Shown here: positions 1-5,947 of the stretch, piece by piece
Position numbering within the stretch: position 1 is the first letter of the stretch
Layout: each line of letters opens with the position of its first letter
Assembly: GCA_034113365.1 (NCBI GenBank)
Contig: JAXEXP010000063.1
Location: forward strand, 1 to 8,438
Direction of reading: 5' to 3'
Length of the DNA stretch: 8,438 bases
DNA from: Spyradocola sp034113365
GTDB taxonomy: Bacteria > Bacillota > Clostridia > Christensenellales > UBA1750
Program-made: the position numbers and the translations under genes
The notes under the pieces: generated by a model
Databases searched by the model: none
What the model saw: the letters and a program-made list of their open reading frames with translations, nothing else
Told to the model about the DNA's origin: nothing

Positions 1-37
1 TTCCAAACCATTTGCAGATGGAAAATCGCTTCCGATA

Positions 38-80
38 CAGAAAAATTCGTGTGCGGCTAAGCCGTGCGCGAATTTTTCTG
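38..80. repeat. Stem-loop 1 of hairpin array, possible bidirectional terminator
   Basis: The arms at 38-57 and 61-80 form a 20 bp RNA stem around a TAA loop, counting three G-U wobbles. The base of the stem is A-rich on the left (CAGAAAAATTCG) and T-rich on the right (CGAATTTTTCTG), so either strand would make a hairpin with a U-rich 3' arm. That is typical of terminators shared by converging genes. The minus-strand operon ending at 328 has no better terminator in view. The wobble pairs indicate that pairing is kept as RNA rather than as a perfect DNA palindrome. Confidence 0.65.
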
Positions 81-84
81 CAAT

Positions 85-114
85 TCGAAAAAGATGAGGT
101 TTCATCTTTTTCGA
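85..114. repeat. Stem-loop 2 of hairpin array
   Basis: A perfect 13 bp inverted repeat (TCGAAAAAGATGA / TCATCTTTTTCGA) encloses a GGTT loop. It starts five bases after stem-loop 1 and directly abuts stem-loop 3. An A5/T5 block in the stem repeats the theme of stem-loop 1. No function is assignable beyond a structured, possibly terminating, element. Confidence 0.6.
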
Positions 115-138
115 GCCTGTCGACTTTGTCGACAGGCT
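114..138. repeat. Stem-loop 3 of hairpin array
   Basis: A perfect 11 bp inverted repeat (AGCCTGTCGAC / GTCGACAGGCT) has a TTT loop. Each arm contains the self-complementary hexamer GTCGAC. It shares its first base with the end of stem-loop 2. It has no T tail of its own and resembles an interspersed palindromic repeat more than a terminator. Confidence 0.6.
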
Positions 139-164
139 AACGCAGCCCAAACGGGCTGCGTTTT
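139..164 (+). terminator. Stem-loop 4, rho-independent terminator
   Basis: A perfect 10 bp stem (AACGCAGCCC at 139-148, GGGCTGCGTT at 153-162) with an AAAC loop runs into four Ts (161-164). On the plus strand this is a standard intrinsic terminator, although the T run is short. It would stop transcription entering from a gene left of the window. On the minus strand only two Ts follow, so it is weaker there. Confidence 0.65.
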
Positions 165-191
165 GCTGTCAAAATGCTCGGATATGTACAT

Positions 192-242
192 CCTCAGGCT
201 TCCCCTTGAGGGGAAGCTGGCGCCCGCAGGCGACTGATGAGG
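192..242. repeat. Cloverleaf-like palindromic repeat
   Basis: An outer stem CCTCA (192-196) / TGAGG (238-242) encloses two inner hairpins. The first is GCTTCCCC-TTGA-GGGGAAGC at 198-217, and the second is CGCC-CGCA-GGCG at 221-232. Together they form a small three-way junction in RNA or extruded DNA. The style matches miniature interspersed palindromic repeats that I recall from intergenic regions of gut Firmicutes. That comparison is from memory and needs a genome-wide copy count. It could instead be a structured 3' end for the minus-strand operon. Confidence 0.5.
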
Positions 243-327
243 TATCCGTTACCCGCCGCCATACCCCCAGAAGCTCTGTATCGCACTTCAACCCTTTCCA
301 CAGTTTTTGCTGTGTTTTGGGCGTGAT

Positions 328-1296
328 TTACAGCCCGAGGAACTCGAAAATCCGGGTAAAATAGGGCAGCAGATCGCTGTTTTTGCAGCGGTAGATCTCG
401 TGCTTTACGCCGGGGATTTCCACCATTTCCGCGCACGGAACAGCGCTTGCAAACCGCTCGATGGCCTCGTTTCGCACGCTGTTTTCCAGCTGCGCGCGCA
501 GGATCAGCGTGGGTGTGCGGATGGCCTTAAGCGCCTTTTTGCGCATCAATCGGTCGTAATTGCGCAGCGATTCCCAGATCCAGCGGTACGCCGCGGCGCA
601 CGAACGGTACTCCGGCTTGTCGCGCCGCAGCTGCGAATAGTAGTCAAACCGCGTGCGGCAGGTGGTGCAGCTGGTGTCAAAATCCTCGTTGGGGGAGTAG
701 GGCTTGTGGCCGAAAAAGCGCTTCTTTCCCTGCCCGGTCAGCAGGAAAAAGCCGGCCATGAGCTTGCTCAGCCACAGCGGCAGACCGTCCGTCGCCGGGG
801 CGATCATGGGCGCGTTGAGCACGCATTTTGAAAACAGATCGGGGTACAATTCCAGCGTGCGCGCCGCGATGCCGCCGCCCATCGAGTGGCCGTAGAGGAA
901 CATGGTCTGCGCCTCGGGCAGGCGCTTTTTGACGGCGTTTGCAAGGCTTGCAAGGTCGCGCACATAGTCGTCAAAATGGTGAACATACACGGTATTCGGG
1001 TCGGAAACCTCGCGCGTGGAGCGCCCGTGACCGCGGTGGTCGTAGCATAAGACGCTTACGCCCTGCTGAAGAAATACCCACGCAACCTCGCTGAATTTCT
1101 CACCGCTTTCGGTGTATCCGTGGCTGATCACGACCAGTTTATTGGCGTTTTCGGCGCGGAAGAGCGTGCAGTGCAGCTCGATTCCGGGCGCGGGGGAGTG
1201 GGTGAATTCCGTGCGGCAGGCGTCCAGCGCAGGCAGCGCGACGGCGCGGATATCCTTCGCAAAATTCTCCTCGTTGAGCAGCTGAATGGGCTTCAT
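328..1296 (-). CDS. Alpha/beta hydrolase, lysophospholipase/monoacylglycerol lipase-like (S33 type)
   Basis: The 322-residue protein has the full alpha/beta hydrolase pattern. The oxyanion-hole region is VVISHGYTESGEKF (residues 55-68), followed by CYDHRGHGRS (84-93). The nucleophile elbow GHSMG has Ser138, and the catalytic His is His299 in GVKHEIY. The cap segment with FDYYSQLRRDKPEYRSC (217-233) resembles PldB-type lysophospholipase L2 and monoacylglycerol lipase relatives. The likely acid is Glu271 in RAQLENSV, where many relatives have Asp. No signal peptide is visible, so it is probably cytoplasmic and hydrolyses an ester or lipid; the substrate is unknown. The start is fixed by AGGAGG at 1301-1306, five bases upstream of ATG. 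It is the second gene of a minus-strand operon, 8 nt after the enolase-superfamily gene, and its ribosome-binding site overlaps that gene's stop codon. Confidence 0.88.
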   Translation of the reverse strand: MKPIQLLNEENFAKDIRAVALPALDACRTEFTHSPAPGIELHCTLFRAENANKLVVISHGYTESGEKFSEVAWVFLQQGVSVLCYDHRGHGRSTREVSDPNTVYVHHFDDYVRDLASLANAVKKRLPEAQTMFLYGHSMGGGIAARTLELYPDLFSKCVLNAPMIAPATDGLPLWLSKLMAGFFLLTGQGKKRFFGHKPYSPNEDFDTSCTTCRTRFDYYSQLRRDKPEYRSCAAAYRWIWESLRNYDRLMRKKALKAIRTPTLILRAQLENSVRNEAIERFASAVPCAEMVEIPGVKHEIYRCKNSDLLPYFTRIFEFLGL

Positions 1297-1304
1297 ATTG
1301 CCTC

Positions 1305-2453
1305 CTAAATGGCGCTTTCGCGGCGCACAATGTCCGTGCGGTCAAACACTTCGGGCTTAAATTCCACGCCCAGACCGGGCGCGTCGTCCACATAAATGCG
1401 GCCGTATTCGATGCCGATGTCGGTGGAGATCAGGTCGGGGAAGGTGCGGTAAATGGCTCTGACCGTCTCCTGCTGGATGGCGTTGATGGTGGAGATGTTG
1501 AAGTGCGCGCAGGCGCGGGTGAGCACGGGGCCGCCGCAGTTGTGCGCGGTGATGGGCAGGCGGTAGGCGTCGGCCAGCGCGGCGATCTTCTTGCCCTCGG
1601 TCAGGCCTCCGGTCCAGCTCAGGTCCACCATCACGATGTCGGTGCCGTGCGCCGCAAACAGCGGCAGGTACTGCATGCGCGTAAACAACCGCTCGCTGGC
1701 CAGAATCGGCACGTTCACCTTCTGCCGCAGCGCGGCCAGATTGTCCACATTGTCCACCATGATGGGGTCCTCGAGCCACTTGATGTTGAACTCCTGCAGC
1801 GCCTCTGCGATGCGGATGGCGGTGGGCAGGTTCCAGCAGGAGTGGCATTCGACGGCGATCTCCATCTCGTCGCCCACCGCGTCGCGGATCCTGCGGAAGG
1901 GCTCAAGGCCGCGCATCAGGTCGCTTTTGAGCAGATGCTGGCCCTGCATGGGCGCGGAAAGCCCGTCCAAAGGCCAGATCTTCATCGCGTGGATGCCGCT
2001 TTTGAGCAGATCCTCGGCCAAAGTGCCCGCATCCTCCATGAACCACTGGTTGTCCATGCGGCCGGTGCGGTAGCCGCCGTGGCTGCCGCAGGTGTTGTAG
2101 ATGGGCACGCTGTCACGCACCTTGCCGCCCAGCAGGCGGTAGACGGGCAGGCCCGACGCCTTGCCCAGCAGGTCCCACAGCGCGATGTCCAGCGCCGACA
2201 TAGCGCGCAGCTCCGCGCTCGCGCAGCCCTGGAAATTGGCCTGCGCATACAGCCGGTTCCACAGCTTTTCGATGTCCCGCGCGTCCTGCCCCAGCGCGAT
2301 GGGGGCGAGAAAATCGTGCACCGCGCCCTCGATGGTGCCGGCCTGGTTGGTGGATTCGCCAAGGCCGATCAGCCCGCAGTCCGTATATACGCGCAAAAAG
2401 CAGCTGAGCGGAAACTCGGGCAGCCGCAGCGTCTCCAGCTTGGTGATTTTCAT
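1305..2453 (-). CDS. Enolase-superfamily (mandelate racemase/muconate lactonizing) enzyme, probable sugar-acid dehydratase
   Basis: The 382-residue protein has the usual family length: an N-terminal capping domain (about 1-115), then a TIM-barrel. Predicted Mg2+ ligands are Glu202 (VECHSCW), Glu228 (WLEDP) and Glu254 (LASERLF). Asp277 (VMVDLSW) and His304 (ITAHNCGGP) form the Asp-His dyad that defines the mandelate racemase subgroup. Glu329 (QQET) fits the conserved final barrel acid. On the opposite face the usual KxK motif reads MKIW, with Lys158 kept and Trp160 in place of the second Lys. His204, two residues after the second-ligand position, recalls the D-x-H of galactonate dehydratase. 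A cytoplasmic acid-sugar dehydratase is the best guess; the substrate cannot be read from sequence. The start at 2453 is chosen over an in-frame upstream ATG at 2738 because GGAGGTG (2460-2466) precedes it and homology begins at MKITKLETL. The stop is TAG. First gene of the operon. Confidence 0.88.
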   Translation of the reverse strand: MKITKLETLRLPEFPLSCFLRVYTDCGLIGLGESTNQAGTIEGAVHDFLAPIALGQDARDIEKLWNRLYAQANFQGCASAELRAMSALDIALWDLLGKASGLPVYRLLGGKVRDSVPIYNTCGSHGGYRTGRMDNQWFMEDAGTLAEDLLKSGIHAMKIWPLDGLSAPMQGQHLLKSDLMRGLEPFRRIRDAVGDEMEIAVECHSCWNLPTAIRIAEALQEFNIKWLEDPIMVDNVDNLAALRQKVNVPILASERLFTRMQYLPLFAAHGTDIVMVDLSWTGGLTEGKKIAALADAYRLPITAHNCGGPVLTRACAHFNISTINAIQQETVRAIYRTFPDLISTDIGIEYGRIYVDDAPGLGVEFKPEVFDRTDIVRRESAI

Positions 2454-2495
2454 GTTGAACACCTCCGAAAAGATGTATGTGTTCTGGATGAAACT

Positions 2496-2524
2496 ACTAT
2501 ACACCTTTTTGGCAGCGGATGCAA
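2496..2524 (-). promoter_or_regulatory. Probable sigma-A promoter of the minus-strand operon
   Basis: On the minus strand, TTGCAT (2519-2524) is a moderate -35 element. It is followed by exactly 17 bases and then TATAGT (2496-2501), a 5 of 6 match to the -10 consensus. It lies about 43 bases upstream of the enolase-superfamily start codon. It sits in an AT-richer gap between divergent operons, so a regulator bound here could affect both. Confidence 0.55.
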
Positions 2525-2601
2525 ATACTCCTTGCCGCCGCCGGGAATGAAGCGCGCGCAAAAGAAGCAAAATAGCCGTACTTGGGATGGGGGTTTGTGC
2601 G

Positions 2602-3444
2602 ATGAAAAAGGTGATGACGGTGCTCCTTGCGCTCGCGGCGTGCGCGGCGCTGATCCTGACGCGGCACACGGAGCCCAAATACCGCGTAGAGGCGGTGACG
2701 GTGCGCGATCTGACGGAGAAGATCGAGGCGGTGGGCACGGTGAGCTATGCGCAGCTCTACGCGCTGACGCCCAATATGGCGGGCGTGGTGGAGCGGGTAT
2801 TCGTCCAGGAGGGCGACGCGGTGCACAAGGGGCAGGCGGTGGCGCAGCTGTGCCTGCCCACGCAGAGCGCGCAGGCGTACTGGGCGTCCGCGCAGGGCAT
2901 TGAGCTGGACGGCGTGGAGGCGCAGGAGGAGCTGATGGAGCTGTGCACGGTGCGCGCGCCCGCGGATGGGCAGGTGGTGGCGCTGGCGGCCTACGAGGGC
3001 ATGCAGACGGCCCCGGGCACGGCTTTGGGCAGCCTGGGCTCGGAGCAGCTGTGCGTCACCGCGCTGGTGCCCGAGAGCGTAAAGGAGGCGCTTTATGAGG
3101 GGCAGAGCGCGACGGTGCGGCGGGGTGAGCACAGTTATGATGTAAAAATCGTGCACATCCGGCCCTCGACGGAGGCTGCGGCGCAGTACGTGCTGACGCT
3201 GGAGGCCCCGGCGGCGCAGCGGACGCTGTGCGCAGGCATGCGGGTGGATGTGACAGTGGTGGTGCAGGCGTGCAGCGGGCCGTCGGTGTCGCTGCAGGCC
3301 ATTTCAAAGGAAGGAACGGTGCTGTGCCGCACGGAAACGGGCGTGGCGGAGGCGCCGGTCGAGGTGGGGCTGTGCACGGAAAGCTACGCGCAGCTGCTGT
3401 CGGGCCCGCCGGTGGGCACGATGGTGGTCACGGGAGAGGAGTGA
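2602..3444 (+). CDS. HlyD/MacA-like membrane fusion protein, efflux adaptor subunit
   Basis: The 280-residue protein begins with a Lys-Lys and hydrophobic segment (about 3-20) that would anchor it in the membrane. Two half-lipoyl segments follow: TPNMAGVVERVFVQEGDAV (56-74) and VRAPADGQVVALAAYEGM (117-134). They are split by only about 35 residues, so the usual coiled-coil hairpin is very short, as expected where there is no outer membrane to reach. A beta-barrel region (about 145-225) and a membrane-proximal C-terminal domain complete the adaptor. It should dock on the MacB-type permease encoded 7 nt downstream. The start is uncertain: ATG at 2602 has GGGGG about 8 bases upstream, while ATG at 2587 has no visible ribosome-binding site. 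LAAC at residues 11-14 fits a lipobox, so a lipoprotein form is possible, although the preceding segment is short and hydrophobic residues continue after the Cys. Confidence 0.8.
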   Translation: MKKVMTVLLALAACAALILTRHTEPKYRVEAVTVRDLTEKIEAVGTVSYAQLYALTPNMAGVVERVFVQEGDAVHKGQAVAQLCLPTQSAQAYWASAQGIELDGVEAQEELMELCTVRAPADGQVVALAAYEGMQTAPGTALGSLGSEQLCVTALVPESVKEALYEGQSATVRRGEHSYDVKIVHIRPSTEAAAQYVLTLEAPAAQRTLCAGMRVDVTVVVQACSGPSVSLQAISKEGTVLCRTETGVAEAPVEVGLCTESYAQLLSGPPVGTMVVTGEE

Positions 3445-3451
3445 GCGGAGG

Positions 3452-4615
3452 ATGAGGCTGCGGGACGTTGTGCGCGCCTCGGCGCAGTCGCTGCGGGGCA
3501 ACCCCGTGCGCTCGCTGCTGACGGTGCTGGGGCTGTCCATCGGCGTGGGGGCGTGCATCGCGATCGGGTCGCTGGGGGCGGCGGCGGTCAGCGAGGTCAA
3601 CAAGGAGATGGACCGATTTGGCGTGGACCGCATCTGGATCAGCGAAAGCCCGGGCAATCAGACGCGTCTGAGCGCGCAGGACGCCGAGCTGCTGCGCGCG
3701 GTGGGCAGCGCGGTAGCGCCCATGTGCTACGACGCGGTGCGCGCGAGCGAGGGCTCAACGCAGACGCTGTGCGCGCTGATCGCGACCAGCGGCGACTATA
3801 CGGACATTGAGAACCTGACGCTTGCATCGGGCAGATTTTTGATGGCGCTGGATGAAGAAAAGCTATTGCGCACGGCGGTGATCGAGGATATACTGGAGGA
3901 GAAGCTGTTCGGCGCGGGGCAGGGGCTGGGACAGCGCATTGCGCTGGGCGAGCACAGCTACACCGTGGTGGGCGTGATCCGCACGCAGTATTCGGAGTAT
4001 TTCGGGTCGGATGCGGGCAAGCCCAAGGCCTATGTGCCGCTCAAGACCTACCAGCAGCTGACGGGCTCGCAGGCGGTGGACGAGATCGTGGTGCGCGCGC
4101 AGGACCTGGCCGTGGGCGCTGCGGCCGCGCAGGCAAAGGCGGCGCTGGCCAGCGCGCACGCCGCGGGCGACGCGTTCGTGGTGACCTCCATGGCCGAGCA
4201 GATCGCCTCGGCAGAGCGCATCGTGTGCATCGTGACGACCGTGCTCGTGGTCATCGGCGTGATCTGCATGCTGACCGGCGGCGTGGGCGTGATGAACGTG
4301 ATGCTCACCAGCGTGCGCGAGCGGCGGCGCGAGATCGGCGTGCGCAAGGCGCTGGGCGCGCGGGACGCGGAGGTCTTTGCGCAGTTCGTGTGCGAATCGG
4401 CGCTGTACGGCGCGCTGGGCGCGGGGCTGGGGATGCTGACGGGCCTTGGGCTGACCAGCGCAGGAGAGCGCATCATCGGCATCGAGGCGCAGCCCGTGCT
4501 CTGGGTGATGGTGTGCGCGGTGGCCTTTTCCTGCATGGTGGGCGCGGCCTCGGGCGTGTATCCCGCGATGCGGGCCGCAGGCGTCTCTCCCGTTACGGCG
4601 ATGCGTCAAACGTAA
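3452..4615 (+). CDS. MacB/FtsX-type ABC transporter permease
   Basis: The 387-residue permease shows the classic MacB layout. A first membrane helix (about 20-42) follows RSLLTVLGLSIGV. A large extracytoplasmic MacB core domain covers about 43-255. Three further helices lie at about 256-280, 308-335 and 347-370. The cytoplasmic coupling segment SVRERRREIGVRKALGA (287-303) and the end GVYPAMRAAGVSPVTAMR (368-385) are hallmark family motifs. There is no ATP-binding domain in the chain, unlike proteobacterial MacB, so a separate ATPase is needed. It pairs with the fusion protein just upstream. AGGAG at 3437-3441 overlaps the end of that gene and lies 10 bases before ATG. A second GGAGG abuts the ATG and is too close to serve. 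The likely role is export of a peptide, antibiotic or small molecule. Confidence 0.9.
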   Translation: MRLRDVVRASAQSLRGNPVRSLLTVLGLSIGVGACIAIGSLGAAAVSEVNKEMDRFGVDRIWISESPGNQTRLSAQDAELLRAVGSAVAPMCYDAVRASEGSTQTLCALIATSGDYTDIENLTLASGRFLMALDEEKLLRTAVIEDILEEKLFGAGQGLGQRIALGEHSYTVVGVIRTQYSEYFGSDAGKPKAYVPLKTYQQLTGSQAVDEIVVRAQDLAVGAAAAQAKAALASAHAAGDAFVVTSMAEQIASAERIVCIVTTVLVVIGVICMLTGGVGVMNVMLTSVRERRREIGVRKALGARDAEVFAQFVCESALYGALGAGLGMLTGLGLTSAGERIIGIEAQPVLWVMVCAVAFSCMVGAASGVYPAMRAAGVSPVTAMRQT

Positions 4616-4720
4616 CATGACTGTAACAAATATGTAAGAGATGTTCCACATAGCGGAAAGCTTCCAAAAGCCCGTCGAAACCATGCAAAAAAAAATAGTG
4701 TAATTTGTGCAAAAAAACAA

Positions 4721-4749
4721 TGGATAAATTTAATCTTAACATATATAAT
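4721..4749 (+). promoter_or_regulatory. Probable sigma-A promoter of the MsmX-type ATPase gene
   Basis: TATAAT (4744-4749) is a perfect -10 element. TGGATA (4721-4726), 17 bases upstream, matches 4 of 6 positions of TTGACA. Immediately upstream are an A7 run and an A9 run about 24 bases apart, roughly two helical turns, which would act as UP-element or bent DNA. Together they suggest a strong promoter, in keeping with the optimised codon use of the gene. Confidence 0.65.
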
Positions 4750-4765
4750 GATTTTAGTAGTTCAG

Positions 4766-4785
4766 ATGACGGAACGACACGTCAT
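4766..4785 (+). promoter_or_regulatory. Leader stem-loop upstream of the ATPase gene
   Basis: ATGACG (4766-4771) pairs with CGTCAT (4780-4785) around an eight-base loop GAACGACA. It falls in the predicted 5' untranslated region, about 10 bases before the ribosome-binding site. It may stabilise the mRNA, or be a DNA operator with inverted half-sites. The stem is short, so chance is possible. Confidence 0.35.
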
Positions 4786-4810
4786 TTAGGAAAATAGGAG
4801 GTAGTTCACT

Positions 4811-5932
4811 ATGGCAAGCCTTTCCTTGCAGCACATCTATAAGATCTACGCCGGCGGCGTAACTGCTGTATCCGACTTCACCCTCGAGATCGAGGACAAG
4901 GAGTTCATCGTTCTGGTCGGACCTTCCGGCTGCGGCAAGTCCACCACCCTGCGTATGGTCGCTGGTCTGGAAGAGATCTCTGACGGCGAGCTGTACATCG
5001 GCGACAAGCTGGTCAACGACGTGGCCCCCAAGGATCGCGATATCGCGATGGTTTTCCAGAACTACGCTCTGTATCCCCACATGACCATTTATGACAACAT
5101 GGCGTTCGGCCTGAAGCTGCGCAAGACTCCCAAGGCGGAGATCGATCGCCGCGTCAAGGAAGCCGCCAAGATCCTGGACATCGAGCACCTGCTCACCCGT
5201 AAGCCTAAGGCTCTGTCCGGTGGTCAGCGTCAGCGCGTCGCGCTGGGCCGTGCCATCGTCCGTGAGCCCAAGGTCTTCCTGATGGATGAGCCTCTGTCCA
5301 ACCTGGACGCCAAGCTCCGCGTTCAGATGCGTACCGAGATCACCAAGCTGCATCATCGCCTGCAGACCACCTTCATTTACGTTACCCACGACCAGACCGA
5401 GGCTCTGACCATGGGCACCCGTATCGTCGTTATGAAGGATGGCTTCATCCAGCAGGTCGATACTCCCCAGAACGTGTTCGACTATCCGTCCAACCTGTTC
5501 GTCGCGGGCTTCATCGGCTCCCCGCAGATGAACTTCTTCGATGTCAAGCTCGAGCGCCGCGGCGAGGACGTCGTTGCCGTGTTCGGCGAGAACGTCATCA
5601 AGGTGCCCGAGGGCAAGGTCAAGAAGCTGGTCGATCCCGAGTACGTCGGCAAGACCGTTAAGATGGGCATCCGTCCCGAGAACCTGCACGACGAAGAGCT
5701 GTTCCTGAACAACGCGCCCGACACCATCATCGATGCGGACGTCGAAGTCGTCGAGCTGATGGGCTCCGAGACCTACCTGTACCTCAAGACCGTTGACACC
5801 GGCATCCCCTTCATCGCCCGTGTTGACGCCCGCTCTACCTCCAGAGCCGGCGACCGCATCAAGATCGGCATCGACGCCAACCGTCTGCACTTCTTCGATG
5901 TGGATACCGAGGCCACCATTCTGAACCGCTAA
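4811..5932 (+). CDS. Carbohydrate ABC importer ATPase, MsmX/UgpC/MalK family
   Basis: The 373-residue protein is a complete sugar-importer ATPase. It has Walker A GPSGCGKST (37-45), Q-loop Gln83 in VFQNYALYPH, and signature LSGGQRQRVALGRA (135-148). Walker B is VFLMDE (155-160) with catalytic Glu160, the D-loop is SNLD (163-166), and the switch His is His193. A C-terminal OB/TOBE regulatory domain (about 235-373) includes MGIRPENL (285-292), typical of MalK, UgpC and MsmX. No permease or binding-protein genes are adjacent, as with MsmX-type ATPases that energise several sugar transporters. UgpC and MsmX cannot be told apart by eye, so no symbol is given. Codons favour third-position C and T, including frequent CGT for Arg, unlike the GCG/GTG-rich neighbours; this suggests high expression. 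It has its own promoter, an ideal ribosome-binding site and its own terminator. Confidence 0.95.
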   Translation: MASLSLQHIYKIYAGGVTAVSDFTLEIEDKEFIVLVGPSGCGKSTTLRMVAGLEEISDGELYIGDKLVNDVAPKDRDIAMVFQNYALYPHMTIYDNMAFGLKLRKTPKAEIDRRVKEAAKILDIEHLLTRKPKALSGGQRQRVALGRAIVREPKVFLMDEPLSNLDAKLRVQMRTEITKLHHRLQTTFIYVTHDQTEALTMGTRIVVMKDGFIQQVDTPQNVFDYPSNLFVAGFIGSPQMNFFDVKLERRGEDVVAVFGENVIKVPEGKVKKLVDPEYVGKTVKMGIRPENLHDEELFLNNAPDTIIDADVEVVELMGSETYLYLKTVDTGIPFIARVDARSTSRAGDRIKIGIDANRLHFFDVDTEATILNR

Positions 5933-5947
5933 TCGTTCGCAATGCAA

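Larger units (their letters stand above)
1..327. other. Gene-free region with palindromic elements
   Basis: No convincing gene is visible here. The stretch consists almost entirely of inverted repeats: a minor GGAA/TTCC hairpin near 20-33, four consecutive stem-loops at 38-164, and a cloverleaf-like repeat at 192-242. A weak CACAG/CTGTG hairpin at 299-314 lies just past the end of the minus-strand hydrolase. It has no T run in the minus direction, so it is a poor terminator. The region probably separates a gene lying left of the window from the minus-strand operon. Possible reading frames here lack ribosome-binding sites and resemble no known protein. Confidence 0.7.
4616..4810 (+). promoter_or_regulatory. 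AT-rich leader region of the MsmX-type ATPase gene
   Basis: This 195-base gap is the most AT-rich part of the window and holds no gene. It contains, in order, a CTGTAAC-AAAT-ATGTAAG direct repeat (4621-4638), two A tracts each starting TGCAAAAAAA (4684-4693 and 4708-4717), the promoter (4721-4749), a leader stem-loop (4766-4785) and the ribosome-binding site AGGAGGT (4796-4802) eight bases before ATG. No convincing T-tailed terminator follows the permease gene, so some read-through from it is possible. Confidence 0.6.

Noticed and set aside
38..242. CRISPR array
   Set aside because: The units are palindromes of different sequence and length, with no recurring identical repeat or spacers.
192..242. 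tRNA gene, because of the cloverleaf-like fold
   Set aside because: It is only about 51 bases, with two inner hairpins and no acceptor stem, anticodon loop or T-loop motif.
194..436. Small minus-strand open frame across the end of the hydrolase gene
   Set aside because: It overlaps the hydrolase gene in another frame, includes the palindromic repeat, and has no ribosome-binding site.
2454..2738. N-terminal extension of the enolase-superfamily gene to an in-frame ATG at 2738
   Set aside because: The added residues match nothing, would cover the promoter and the start of the divergent gene, and lack a ribosome-binding site. GGAGGTG sits right before the ATG at 2453.
1503..2903. A 466-codon plus-strand open frame opposite the enolase-superfamily gene
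   Set aside because: It crosses the divergent promoter region and runs into the fusion-protein gene in another frame. Its composition is shadow-like.
4616..4810. CcpA (cre) site in the ATPase leader
   Set aside because: I looked for a TGNAANCGNNNNCA-like palindrome near the promoter and found no acceptable match.
4811..5932. The downstream ATPase as the missing ATPase of the MacB-type permease
   Set aside because: Its C-terminal OB/TOBE domain and motifs are those of sugar importers, and it has its own promoter and different codon use, so it is unlikely to drive a MacB-type exporter.
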